In this document: positions 18,050 to 26,703 of the stretch, in pieces
How the letters are laid out: every line of letters starts with the position of its first letter
How positions within the stretch are numbered: the first letter of the stretch is position 1
Program-made: the position numbers and the translations under genes
Assembly (NCBI RefSeq): GCF_023736155.1
Contig: NZ_JAMLJJ010000005.1
Coordinates: 62,001-126,000 of the forward strand
From: Larsenimonas salina
Lineage (GTDB): Bacteria; Pseudomonadota; Gammaproteobacteria; Pseudomonadales; Halomonadaceae
Length of the DNA: 64,000 nt
Direction: 5' to 3'
The notes under the pieces: generated by a model
Seen by the model: the letters and a program-made list of their open reading frames with translations, nothing else
What the model was told of the DNA's origin: nothing
Databases searched by the model: none

Positions 18050-18679
18050 TCACCGATGCGACACCGCCAACGCCCCGCCGGCGGCGATGAACAGCCCGCC
18101 GGTGGTGCGGTTAAATAGCCGCACGCGGCGGGGGCTCTTGAACCAGCGGCCGATGGCGCCGCCGAGCGCGGCGTAGGTGGTCATGGCGGTGAAGTCGACC
18201 GCGAGCCACGTCAGCGCAAGCAGGGTGAGCTGGGGCATAAGCGGCAGGCTCATATCCAGGAAGTTTGGGAACAGCGCGCCGAAGAACAGCAGATCCTTGG
18301 GGTTGCTGAGGCCGATGCCGAGCCCCTTGCGAAAGCGCCTGCCCGCCGATGCCGCCGGTAGGGGCGCGTCCTCCGCCGTCGTGTCCACCGGTGCGGCCGG
18401 GCTCCGCCAGGCCTGCACCCCCAGATAGATCAGATACCCCGCCCCGATGATCTTGAGTGCGAGAAAGGCAAGCTCCGAGGTCGCAAGAATCGCCCCGAGC
18501 CCGAGGGCAGATAACCCCATCAGCATCAGTGAGGCGGTGACGTCGCCGGTCACCGAGGCCAGCGCCCGGCGCCGGCCGACCCGCACGCCCTGATGCATGC
18601 ACAAAAGTGCGACAGGGCCTGGAAACGCGATCAACGCGGTAATCACGCTTAGGTAGGTCAACCAGATCGCCAGATCCAT
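18050..18679 (-). CDS. LysE/RhtB-family exporter
   Basis: A 209-residue inner membrane protein with six hydrophobic segments. Family marks are ITALIAFPGPVALLCMHQGVRVGRRRAL near the N-terminus and GIGLSNPKDLLFFGALFPNF in the middle. The ATG at 18679 is preferred because AGGAG lies five bases upstream; an in-frame GTG two codons earlier overlaps that site. The substrate is unknown. Codon and base use return to the GC-rich norm here, marking the far edge of the reverse transcriptase segment. Confidence 0.9.
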   Translation of the reverse strand: MDLAIWLTYLSVITALIAFPGPVALLCMHQGVRVGRRRALASVTGDVTASLMLMGLSALGLGAILATSELAFLALKIIGAGYLIYLGVQAWRSPAAPVDTTAEDAPLPAASAGRRFRKGLGIGLSNPKDLLFFGALFPNFLDMSLPLMPQLTLLALTWLAVDFTAMTTYAALGGAIGRWFKSPRRVRLFNRTTGGLFIAAGGALAVSHR

Positions 18680-18966
18680 GGGCACTCCTGCGGATGAGGG
18701 GCGACGGGGCGAGCGCGTCGCGCGGTTCTATAAGAAGGCCCTGATTCTGTCTCAAACCCGCGGACTGGACAATCCGTGGTAGTGCTGCAATTACTTCAAT
18801 AGAGCGCGCGGTGGCCCGAGAGCGTTAAGGAAACCCTCATGCAACGTTAATAAAACGATAAGTTTTCGTTGCTATTACTTGCACGCTCACGGCGCAGCGG
18901 GCAAGGCGAGCCCCGCGCGCGTTACTGAATAGCATTGATCGTCCACCCCACTAAAAGGCCTGCCCG

Positions 18967-19797
18967 ATGTCTTCTCCCCTGCTTTCGGTGTTGATTCCCG
19001 CCAAGGATGAAGCCGGCAATCTGCCCGGCCTGCTCGATGAAATCGCCGCGGCGCTCGGGGAGGTTCCGCATGAAGTCATCGTGGTCGATGACGCCTCAAG
19101 CGATGAGACCTGGACACTTCTGACCCGCCGCGCCGAGCGTGATGCGCGCCTGCGCCCGCTTCGTCACGCGAAAAGCGCGGGGCAGAGCACCTCGGTGTGG
19201 CAGGCCGCCTGGGCGGCGCGTGGGGAGTGGCTGGCAACGCTTGACGGCGATGGCCAGAACGACCCGGCGGATCTTCCGGCGGCGCTTGCCAAGGCCCGCG
19301 AGACCGGCGTAACGCTGGTGGCGGGGCACCGCACCAACCGGCGCGATGACTGGCTCAAGCGGGTGTCCTCGAAAATCGCCAACCGGGTGCGCGGTGCGCT
19401 GCTCGATGACGCCACGCCAGACACCGGCTGCGGGCTGAAGGTCATTCGGCGCTCGGCGTTTCTGGCGCTTCCCTATTTCGATCACATGCACCGCTTTTTG
19501 CCGGCGCTGGTGCGGGCCCAGGGCGGCTCCTGCGTGTCGGTGCCGGTCAATCACCGCCCGCGCGGGGCCGGGCGCTCGCACTACGGCCTCAACAACCGGC
19601 TGTGGGTGGGACTTGTCGATATGGTCGGGGTGATGTGGCTGCGTCGGCGCAGCAGGCTGCCGGCGACGTTCATCTTCGAATCCGGGCGCGAGTCCGAATC
19701 CGAGCCCCGGCCCGAGACCGCCTCCGAGGCCGAATCCAACAAAAGAAACGCGCCGGAGCTCGAGCGGCCGGCCGCCTCCGGGCAGGTGACGCCGTGA
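18967..19797 (+). CDS. GT2 glycosyltransferase, polyprenyl-phosphate sugar synthase type
   Basis: A 276-residue GT-A fold enzyme related to dolichol-phosphate mannose synthase and ArnC. Visible are LSVLIPAKDEAGNLPGLL, EVIVVDDASSDETW, the DxD-type LDGDGQNDP and the acceptor region TPDTGCGLKVIRRSAF. Unlike ArnC it lacks a pair of C-terminal membrane helices and ends in a Glu- and Pro-rich tail. It probably charges undecaprenyl phosphate with a sugar for the two GT39 enzymes downstream. The next gene overlaps its stop in TGATG. Confidence 0.88.
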   Translation: MSSPLLSVLIPAKDEAGNLPGLLDEIAAALGEVPHEVIVVDDASSDETWTLLTRRAERDARLRPLRHAKSAGQSTSVWQAAWAARGEWLATLDGDGQNDPADLPAALAKARETGVTLVAGHRTNRRDDWLKRVSSKIANRVRGALLDDATPDTGCGLKVIRRSAFLALPYFDHMHRFLPALVRAQGGSCVSVPVNHRPRGAGRSHYGLNNRLWVGLVDMVGVMWLRRRSRLPATFIFESGRESESEPRPETASEAESNKRNAPELERPAASGQVTP

Positions 19798-20084
19798 TGC
19801 CCGAGTGGGGCTGGGTCGCGCTCGGGTTTGTCGGCCAGGCGCTCTTTTCGATGCGCTTCATCATCCAGTGGCTTGCAAGCGAGCGCGCCCGGCGCAGCAT
19901 CGTGCCGGTCACGTTCTGGTTCTTCAGCCTCGGCGGCGGCGCCACGCTCCTGATCTACGCGATCTACCGCAAGGACCCGGTGTTCATCGTCGGCCAGGGC
20001 TCCGGCCTTGTGATCTACGTCCGCAATCTGATGCTGATTCGTCGGGAGCAACGCCAGGCGGCGCCGCCCGAGACGACCCCTTAA
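19797..20084 (+). CDS. Small membrane protein with LpxB N-terminal-like domain
   Basis: A 95-residue protein of the LAB_N type (lipid A biosynthesis, N-terminal domain). Three hydrophobic segments are visible (LGFVGQALFSMRFIIQWLASE, PVTFWFFSLGGGATLLIYAIY, FIVGQGSGLVIYVRNLML). Such proteins commonly sit beside polyprenyl-phosphate glycosyltransferases of this type; they may serve as the membrane partner that the soluble GT2 lacks. It starts within the GT2 stop codon and is followed 16 bases later by a GT39 gene. Confidence 0.85.
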   Translation: MPEWGWVALGFVGQALFSMRFIIQWLASERARRSIVPVTFWFFSLGGGATLLIYAIYRKDPVFIVGQGSGLVIYVRNLMLIRREQRQAAPPETTP

Positions 20085-20100
20085 GCGACAGGAGCCTTGC

Positions 20101-21834
20101 ATGCGCCCTTTGAACCTTGCGCCGTCGGTCACGGCGTACCGCATTGCCTGGGCGCTGCTCGCGCTCACGGCCCTCGTCCTGATCGGCATCGGCACCGGGC
20201 TTCGTGACCCGTGGCCGGCCGATGAACCCCGCTTTGCGCTCAACGCGCTCGAGATGCTGCGCACCGGCCAGTTCTGGTTCCCGCACCGGGCCGGAGAGCT
20301 CTACCCCGATAAACCGCCAGTGTTCATGTGGGCCTCGGCGCTGTCGATCTGGCTGACGGGCTCCGTCCGGCTCGGGTTTTTGATCCCGACCGCCCTGAGC
20401 GCGTTCGGGACGCTTCTGCTGGTGGTTGATCTCAGCCGGCGCGTCTGGGGCCGCCGGGTGGCAATCTTCTCAGGCGTTGCGCTTCTGAGCGCGCTTCAGT
20501 TCATGCTGCAGGCGAAAACCGCCCAGATCGACATGATGCTGACGCTGTTCACCACCCTTGGCAGCTACGGCATTTTGCGCCACGCGCTGCTCGGGCCGTC
20601 GAAGGGCTGGTGGCTTGCCGGCTGGGCGGCGATGGGCGTGGGCATTTTGACCAAGGGCGTCGGCATTCTGCCGCTGGCGTTGCTGCCGGCGCTGTTCTGG
20701 TTCGCATTCCGGCGCAAGGTGTCGCCGGTGGGTGGGCGTGATCTGTTAAAGGGCGCTGGCGTTCTTCTTGCGGTCGTCGCGGCCTGGGGCGTGCCGATGA
20801 TTCTGATCGCGACCTTCGGCGACGACCCGAGCCTTGCCGCCTACCGCGACAACATTCTCTTCAAGCAGACCGGCGAGCGCTACACCGACTCGTGGGTGCA
20901 CGTGAAGCCCTGGTACTACTACCTGACAAGCGTGCTGCCGTGGGCGTGGATGCCGCTGGTGCTGGCGCTGCCCTGGGCGGTACCGGCCTGGGCGCGCCGG
21001 TTGAGGCGCGGTGACGCCCGCGTACTGATGCCGCTGAGCGCGCTGGTGCTGATCGTGATGTTCTTTTCACTCTCGCCCGGCAAGCGCGGCGTCTACATGC
21101 TGCCGACGCTGCCGCTATTGGTGTGGTCTCTGGCGCCACTGTTGCCGGGGCTCTGGCGTCGCGCACGGCTTCAGTGGCTGGGGGCGGGGCTGTTGGCGCT
21201 GATGGGGGCGGTGCTTCTGGTAGCGGGTGTACTCGGCGCGCTTGGCCTGCCTTCGCTTGAGGCGCTGGCCGAGCGCCACGGCGTGCATCCCTGGGGCTGG
21301 TGGGTGGTGCTCGGCCTTGCCGCGGCAGTGCTTCTGGCCTGGCGCGGCCCGCGCCGGGGGCTCGAGGCGCTCGGGCTGTGGCTTTTGGTGTTCTGGGTCA
21401 GCTGGTCGACCTGGGCCTACGCCCTGCAGGACCACGCCCGCTCCCCGCGAGACATGATGACCCACGTCGAATCGATCACCGGGCAGGGCACCTGGCTTGC
21501 GCTGCCGGACGCCGACGAGGAGTTCGTGCTGCAGGCGCGCCAGCCAAGCGTTCAGTTCGGCCATGAAACCCCCACCGCCGCACAGTTTTCCCGCGCCTTT
21601 GCCTGGCTTCAGGCCGAGCCAGACCGCTGGCTGTTCGCACGCCGACGGCAGGCGGATGACTACCCCTGCATCGATCGCACCCGCATGCAGGACCTTGGCG
21701 TGCAAAACGGCGATCACTGGTGGCTGATCCCGGCGGCCGCGACGCGCACGTGCACAGGCGATGCGTCAGCGGCGCCGGTATTGGTCGCGCCGACCACGCT
21801 CCCGGACCCCGCCGGCACCGCCCCGACGCGGTGA
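20101..21834 (+). CDS. ArnT-like GT39 glycosyltransferase, first copy
   Basis: A 577-residue integral membrane transferase that uses polyprenyl-phosphate sugars as donors on the periplasmic side. The first periplasmic loop carries the catalytic acidic pair (RDPWPADEPRFALNA) and the HRAGELYPDKPPVFMW signature of the ArnT family; about twelve membrane segments follow, then a periplasmic C-terminal domain. Second half of the operon that begins at 18967. Its target could be lipid A or another glycan. Confidence 0.88.
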   Translation: MRPLNLAPSVTAYRIAWALLALTALVLIGIGTGLRDPWPADEPRFALNALEMLRTGQFWFPHRAGELYPDKPPVFMWASALSIWLTGSVRLGFLIPTALSAFGTLLLVVDLSRRVWGRRVAIFSGVALLSALQFMLQAKTAQIDMMLTLFTTLGSYGILRHALLGPSKGWWLAGWAAMGVGILTKGVGILPLALLPALFWFAFRRKVSPVGGRDLLKGAGVLLAVVAAWGVPMILIATFGDDPSLAAYRDNILFKQTGERYTDSWVHVKPWYYYLTSVLPWAWMPLVLALPWAVPAWARRLRRGDARVLMPLSALVLIVMFFSLSPGKRGVYMLPTLPLLVWSLAPLLPGLWRRARLQWLGAGLLALMGAVLLVAGVLGALGLPSLEALAERHGVHPWGWWVVLGLAAAVLLAWRGPRRGLEALGLWLLVFWVSWSTWAYALQDHARSPRDMMTHVESITGQGTWLALPDADEEFVLQARQPSVQFGHETPTAAQFSRAFAWLQAEPDRWLFARRRQADDYPCIDRTRMQDLGVQNGDHWWLIPAAATRTCTGDASAAPVLVAPTTLPDPAGTAPTR

Positions 21835-21928
21835 GGCGCGGGGCGGTTGGATAAAGCGCGTCACGTAATACTTTCTTAAGTCGGCGAGGCCATGATGACG
21901 CTCGCTACCGTTTTGGACCGAGGCCATC

Positions 21929-23557
21929 ATGGCAACGACCTGTCGCATCTCCCCCATCCGCGCGCTTGCCGCGCCGCGTGCCCACCGAGCGCTGGTGGTG
22001 ATGGCGCTGCTGTGGTTGGCGATGGTGGTGAGCGCGCTGTGTCGCCCGCTGTTGCCCATCGGCGAGACGCGCTACGTCTCGGTGGCCTGGGAAATGTGGG
22101 CGGGTCACCATTTCTGGGTGCCGGTGATGAACGGCGCGCCCTACGCCGATAAACCGCCGCTGCTGTTCTGGTTGATTCACGCAGGCTGGGCGGTGTTCGG
22201 CGTCAACGCCTGGTGGCCGAGGCTGATCTCGCCGCTGGCCTCGCTTTTGGCCCTGGTGCAGCTCTATCGCATCGCCCGTGGGCTCGGTTACGCCCCGGCG
22301 CAGGCCCGGTGGGCGCCGCTGGTGCTCTTGACCCTACTGCTGTGGCAGCTTTACAGCGGCGCGCTGATGTTCGATGTGCTTCTGAGCGCGTGTCTGCTCG
22401 GCGCCATTGCACCGCTTGTAAGTGGCGCGTTTGACGCTCGCCGGGCGCTGGCCTGCGGCCTGTGGCTGGGCGCGGCGCTGCTGGCCAAGGGGCCGGTGGC
22501 GCTGGTCACCTTTCTTCCGATTCTCGCAACTAGCCCCTGCTGGCGAGCCGAGCCATTGAGCGGCGCGCAGTGGCGGCGCGTGCTGGGTGCGCTCGGCCTT
22601 GGCAGTGCGCTTCTGCTTGGTTGGGCGCTGACGGCGGCCTGGGCGGGCGGGGGTGAGTTCGCCCGCATGCTTCTCTGGGGGCAGACCGTTGATCGTCTGC
22701 ACGATTCGATGGCCCACGCCCGGCCCTGGTGGTGGTATCTGCCCTGGCTTGTGGTGCTGCTCTTTCCCTGGTCCCTGTGGCCGTCGGCGTGGCCCGGCCT
22801 GCCGCGTCGTCGTCATCAGCGTCTGGCTTGGTTCTGGACGCTGCCGGCCCTGGCGGTGTTTTCCCTGATCAGCGGCAAGCAGGTGCACTACCTCATGCCG
22901 GTGCTGCCGGGCGTTGCGCTTCTGGTGATGGATCGACTGACCCGTCCTTCATGCTCTGGTTCGGCGTCCATGAAGCCGGCGTCCTTGAAGCCAGTAGCAC
23001 TGGCGCTTGCCGGGCTGGGCGTCGCCGTTTCGGGGGCGCTGGTGTTCGGCGTCGGGGCGGTCGACACCACCCTGATCTCGCCATTCGGCGCCGTGCTTCT
23101 GATCGGGCTTGGCGCGCTTCTTTGGTATCAGCCGGCCCGGAACACTCTTGCCACCGCGCGCACGCTGGCCGTGGCCTGCACGGCGTCGGTGGTGATCGTG
23201 GTGCAGGTGATGCTGTTTCCGCTGTGGCAGCGCGAAAGCGTGATCGGCCCGGCGGAACTGATCGGGTCACTTCAGCGAGAGGGCGTGCCGGTGGCCTACG
23301 TCGGCGGCAACTATCAGGCGACCTTTCAGTTCGCTGGCCGCCTGCGCACGCCGTTGGCGCCGGTGTCGGATTCACGCGCGCTTTGTCGGTTTCGTACCGC
23401 CCACCCCGAGGGCTGGGCCGTCGGGCGCACGCGAACGCTCACGCCCTGGCTTGAGGGCCACGCGCTTCGCCGAACCTTTCTCTACCGAAGCGGCACGCTG
23501 GTGGTGCTGCCAATCGGCACCGACGTTCGACCCAATGCCTCGGAGAGCTGCCCGTGA
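21929..23557 (+). CDS. ArnT-like GT39 glycosyltransferase, second copy
   Basis: A 542-residue membrane protein paralogous to the preceding gene. It shows the same first-loop pattern (LPIGETRYVSVAWEMW, then NGAPYADKPPLLFWL) and a similar set of membrane helices with a smaller C-terminal domain. Two such enzymes in one operon suggest two acceptor positions or two acceptors. A 94-base gap precedes it; the epimerase gene follows after 76 bases. Confidence 0.87.
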   Translation: MATTCRISPIRALAAPRAHRALVVMALLWLAMVVSALCRPLLPIGETRYVSVAWEMWAGHHFWVPVMNGAPYADKPPLLFWLIHAGWAVFGVNAWWPRLISPLASLLALVQLYRIARGLGYAPAQARWAPLVLLTLLLWQLYSGALMFDVLLSACLLGAIAPLVSGAFDARRALACGLWLGAALLAKGPVALVTFLPILATSPCWRAEPLSGAQWRRVLGALGLGSALLLGWALTAAWAGGGEFARMLLWGQTVDRLHDSMAHARPWWWYLPWLVVLLFPWSLWPSAWPGLPRRRHQRLAWFWTLPALAVFSLISGKQVHYLMPVLPGVALLVMDRLTRPSCSGSASMKPASLKPVALALAGLGVAVSGALVFGVGAVDTTLISPFGAVLLIGLGALLWYQPARNTLATARTLAVACTASVVIVVQVMLFPLWQRESVIGPAELIGSLQREGVPVAYVGGNYQATFQFAGRLRTPLAPVSDSRALCRFRTAHPEGWAVGRTRTLTPWLEGHALRRTFLYRSGTLVVLPIGTDVRPNASESCP

Positions 23558-23633
23558 GCACCGCCTACCTGCGTCTACCGCTTTTTTTCAACGATCTGAT
23601 CCTAGATTGCCCGTCTCGATTACAGGAGTCCGC

Positions 23634-24674
23634 ATGACCATTCTCGTTACCGGCGCGGCCGGCTTCATCGGGTTTCACCTCGCCAACCGTCTGGCGCGGG
23701 AAGGGCATCGCGTGGTGGCGCTCGATAATCTCAACGACTATTACGCGGTGTCGCTCAAGAAGGCGCGGCTCGCCCAGCTTGAGGGGCCGCACATCGAGAC
23801 GATCGATGTGGCGGATCTGCCCGCGCTCGAGGCGCTGTTCGCCCGCGAGCGGTTTACCCGGGTGGTGCACCTGGCGGCGCAGGCCGGGGTGCGGCATTCG
23901 GTTGCGCACCCCCACGAGTACGGTCGCAGCAACATGATCGGGTTTTTGAACATCCTTGATGTGTGCACCCGCTTTGACGTTGAGCACCTGCTCTACGCAT
24001 CGTCGAGTTCGGTGTACGGGCGTCAGGAGACGCTGCCGTTCCGGGAGAGTGACCCGGTCGACCGCCCGGCTTCGCTCTACGCCGCCTCCAAGCGCGCCAA
24101 CGAGATGATGGCCTACAGCTACGCCGACCTGCACCGGCTGCCCGCGACCGGGCTGCGGTTCTTTACGGTCTACGGCCCCTGGGGCCGCCCGGACATGGCA
24201 CCGAGCCTGTTCGCGGAGCGTCTGATGCGCGGCGAGCCGATCGATATCTTCAACCACGGCCAGATGGCGCGGGATTTCACGTTTGTCGATGACATCGTCG
24301 AGTCGATCGTCCGCCTGATTCCGAAGGCGCCCGGCGCGAACGGTGAGACGCCGCACGCGATCTACAACGTCGGCCGGGGCGAGCCGGTCTCGCTTCTGAG
24401 CTTCGTCGAGCTGTTGGAGCGGGCGCTCGGCGTCAAGGCGCAAAAGCGCTTCAAGCCGATGCAGCCGGGCGATGTCGAGCGCACCTGGGCCGATACCAGT
24501 GCGCTTCAGGCGGTCACCGGCTACCGGCCACAGGTGTCGCTCGAGGTGGGCATCGAGCGCTTCGTCGACTGGATCAAACGCTATCATGGCGCCCCGTCAA
24601 GCACGGTGAAAGCGCCCCGCCAGCCGCAGTCGGGCGGGCCCGTCATGCGCGACCTGCACTCGGTTCGGGTGTGA
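23634..24674 (+). CDS. NAD-dependent nucleotide-sugar epimerase (UDP-glucuronate 4-epimerase type)
   Basis: A 346-residue short-chain dehydrogenase/reductase with the NAD motif GAAGFIGFH at residues 7-15, the hinge HLAAQAGVRHSV, and the catalytic triad region with SSSSVYG and YAASKRANE (YxxxK). The sequences LDNLNDYY and FFTVYGPWGRPDMA match UDP-glucuronate 4-epimerases, which make UDP-galacturonate. The start at ATG 23634 has ACAGGAG upstream. As the last operon gene it probably supplies the donor sugar to the GT2. Confidence 0.85.
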   Translation: MTILVTGAAGFIGFHLANRLAREGHRVVALDNLNDYYAVSLKKARLAQLEGPHIETIDVADLPALEALFARERFTRVVHLAAQAGVRHSVAHPHEYGRSNMIGFLNILDVCTRFDVEHLLYASSSSVYGRQETLPFRESDPVDRPASLYAASKRANEMMAYSYADLHRLPATGLRFFTVYGPWGRPDMAPSLFAERLMRGEPIDIFNHGQMARDFTFVDDIVESIVRLIPKAPGANGETPHAIYNVGRGEPVSLLSFVELLERALGVKAQKRFKPMQPGDVERTWADTSALQAVTGYRPQVSLEVGIERFVDWIKRYHGAPSSTVKAPRQPQSGGPVMRDLHSVRV

Positions 24675-24835
24675 ACGCACCGTCCGGGTGTCGTCGGGCG
24701 TGATACTAGGTGGCGCAGGAAAGGGTAAGAAAGGGCAGGAAAGGGCCGCGTGTCGATGCCGGGTTGCCCCGCCTGCCCGGCCTGTTAGAGTAACGCCGCA
24801 CATGAGTTTCGAGTTGGTTCAGGGCCCTGCGCATC

Positions 24836-25300
24836 ATGAAGTATCTGCTTGTCTTTATTGCCGTTATCCTTTGGTGCACAACGATCTACACCTTTGCCGT
24901 GACTAAGCGGCACTGCGCCTATTCCCACGTCTATGGCAAGGATCTATGCCTGGTTGCCAAAACGCTTGCCGAGCGTGAGCGCGAGGATGACCGGCCGATC
25001 CAGTTCGACCCCGATATTCACGTGCGCCATGTGCACGCCCGAGACAGCACACTCTCGTTCGATGCCCACATGAACGAGACCAAGCAGGACATCATTGAGC
25101 GCATCTGGGGCCTTCCCGTCGCCCAGCAGAAGGTGGACACCTTTCTTGCCGGGCACTTGAGCTACGGCATCTGCCACTACGCGGCCAATCAGTGGCTTGA
25201 GACCTTTCTGATCAACAAGGGCACCGCTGAGTACCACGTGCTTGATCGCAACGGCCAGAGCATCGGCGAGACCACGCTTACGCGCCTTCGCTGTCGCTGA
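24836..25300 (+). CDS. Uncharacterised membrane-anchored or secreted protein
   Basis: A 154-residue protein I do not recognise. The N-terminus is a hydrophobic helix (YLLVFIAVILWCTTIYTFAV, residues 3-22) that can be a signal anchor or signal peptide. The rest is polar, with Cys residues near 27, 38, 112 and 153, enough for two disulfides if exported. The gene has its own upstream gap of 161 bases that contains short AGGAAAGGG repeats. Base composition matches its neighbours. Confidence 0.7.
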   Translation: MKYLLVFIAVILWCTTIYTFAVTKRHCAYSHVYGKDLCLVAKTLAEREREDDRPIQFDPDIHVRHVHARDSTLSFDAHMNETKQDIIERIWGLPVAQQKVDTFLAGHLSYGICHYAANQWLETFLINKGTAEYHVLDRNGQSIGETTLTRLRCR

Positions 25301-25361
25301 CGGTATCGACGCGTGCTTACATCACGTCATGACTGCTTCTGTTCGAGCGCCTATTCTTAGT

Positions 25362-25374
25362 TGAATTTCATTCA
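25362..25374. promoter_or_regulatory. MetR-type binding site
   Basis: TGAATTTCATTCA fits the known MetR consensus TGAANNNNNTTCA, with T at the centre. It lies 126 bases before a MetE-like gene. No metR gene is in the window; the assignment rests on the match and the target gene. Confidence 0.6.
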
Positions 25375-25499
25375 TGATAGTCGCGAAAAGACACCAATGG
25401 TCGAGTGCTACCGCAAAGTGCATCATTAGCACCCTCACTAAATCACAGGCGGTGTCCATGACCTAACGTCGATGGGTGCTGTATTAAAAGGACAAGATC

Positions 25500-26606
25500 A
25501 TGTCTTACCAAGAGCCGTTTCGCGCCGACATCGTCGGCAGTTTCCTTCGCCCGGCCGCGCTCAAGCAGGCCCGCACGAAGTTTCAGCAGGGCGAGATCGG
25601 ACGTGCCGAGCTCAAGGCGGTGGAAGACCGTGAAATCAAGCACGTGGTCGAGCAGCAGGAAGCACTGGGGCTCAAGGTCGTCACCGACGGTGAATTCCGC
25701 CGCGCCTGGTGGCACTTCGATTTTCTCGAACACCTGAACGGCGCGACCGGGTATCAGGGCGAGCAGGGCATTCAGTTTCAGGGCGTTCAGACCTCGGCCA
25801 AGCAGGTGCGAATCGACGGCAAGGTCGGTTTTAACCCCGAGCACCCGATGCTCGAGCACTTTCGCTACCTCGATAGCGTCTCGACCGTCACGCCCAAGAT
25901 GACGATTCCAAGCCCGAGCGTGCTGCATTTTCGAAACGCTGGCACCATCGACCAAAGCGTCTACCCCTCGCGCGAGGCGTTCTTCACGGACCTTGCCGAC
26001 ACCTACCGCGACGCCGTGCAGGCGTTCTACCGCGCCGGGTGCCGCTATCTCCAGCTCGACGACACCGTCTGGGCCTATCTCTGCTCCGATAAGGAGCTGG
26101 CGGCGGCCGCGGCGCGCGGGCTCGACACCGCCCACCTTCAATCGATCTACGCCGATGTGATCAACCATGCGCTGGCCGACAAGCCCGATGACCTGCACGT
26201 CAGCCTGCACGTGTGCCGCGGCAACTTCCGCTCGACCTGGATCAGCGAAGGCGGCTATGAGCCGGTGGCCGAGACGCTCTTCGGCAAGGTCGGGATCGAT
26301 GCCTGGTTTCTGGAGTACGACAGCGACCGCGCCGGCAGCTTCGACCCGCTGCGGTTCATTCCGGAAGGCCATCAGCAGGCGGTGCTCGGGTTGATCACCA
26401 CCAAGGTCGGTGCGCTCGAGGACGAAGGCGCCGTGCGAGCACGTCTCGAGGAGGCGACCCGGTTCGTTGCCAAGAATCAGCTCTGCCTGAGCCCGCAGTG
26501 CGGGTTCGCCTCGACCGAGGAGGGCAATGATCTGGCCGAACAGGCTCAGTGGGACAAGCTCAGATTGACGCTCGACATCGCCAGGCGGTTCTGGGGGCAG
26601 GGGTAA
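25500..26606 (+). CDS. MetE-like core methyltransferase (cobalamin-independent)
   Basis: A 368-residue protein equal to the C-terminal catalytic half of MetE, like B. subtilis YxjG/YxjH. The N-terminal MetE repeat is absent. Zinc ligands are expected in SLHVCRGN (His and Cys) and LSPQCGFAS (Cys), with LEYDS carrying the family Glu. VGSFLRP and VTDGEFRRAWWHFDF form the N-terminal substrate region. It probably makes methionine from homocysteine, but the methyl donor of such core proteins is not certain. A MetR-type box lies upstream and a bidirectional terminator follows. Confidence 0.88.
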   Translation: MSYQEPFRADIVGSFLRPAALKQARTKFQQGEIGRAELKAVEDREIKHVVEQQEALGLKVVTDGEFRRAWWHFDFLEHLNGATGYQGEQGIQFQGVQTSAKQVRIDGKVGFNPEHPMLEHFRYLDSVSTVTPKMTIPSPSVLHFRNAGTIDQSVYPSREAFFTDLADTYRDAVQAFYRAGCRYLQLDDTVWAYLCSDKELAAAAARGLDTAHLQSIYADVINHALADKPDDLHVSLHVCRGNFRSTWISEGGYEPVAETLFGKVGIDAWFLEYDSDRAGSFDPLRFIPEGHQQAVLGLITTKVGALEDEGAVRARLEEATRFVAKNQLCLSPQCGFASTEEGNDLAEQAQWDKLRLTLDIARRFWGQG

Positions 26607-26620
26607 GCGCGACGTTGTCG

Positions 26621-26664
26621 CACAAAAAAACCGGCGGCCCTTGAGAGGTCGCCGGTTTTTTTGT
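26621..26664. terminator. Bidirectional terminator
   Basis: AAAAAAACCGGCG and CGCCGGTTTTTTT flank a loop of about 13 bases whose GGCC/GGTC ends may extend the stem. T runs on both strands serve the MetE-like gene and the convergent ygiD. Confidence 0.9.
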
Positions 26665-26703
26665 GCGCGCTTGATGCGTAAGGCGTTTTACGGCAAGTGC
26701 GGC

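Noticed and set aside
18000-18060. Search for a direct repeat of the tRNA-Arg 3' end as the far attachment site of the reverse transcriptase segment
   Set aside because: No copy of GGTTCGAATCC or the acceptor end was seen near the LysE boundary, and no integrase gene is present. Integration by a tRNA-targeting recombinase is therefore not shown.
24700-24760. AGGAAAGGG-like purine repeats between the epimerase and the unknown gene
   Set aside because: Three loose copies of a ten-base purine-rich string; too short and degenerate to call a functional repeat.
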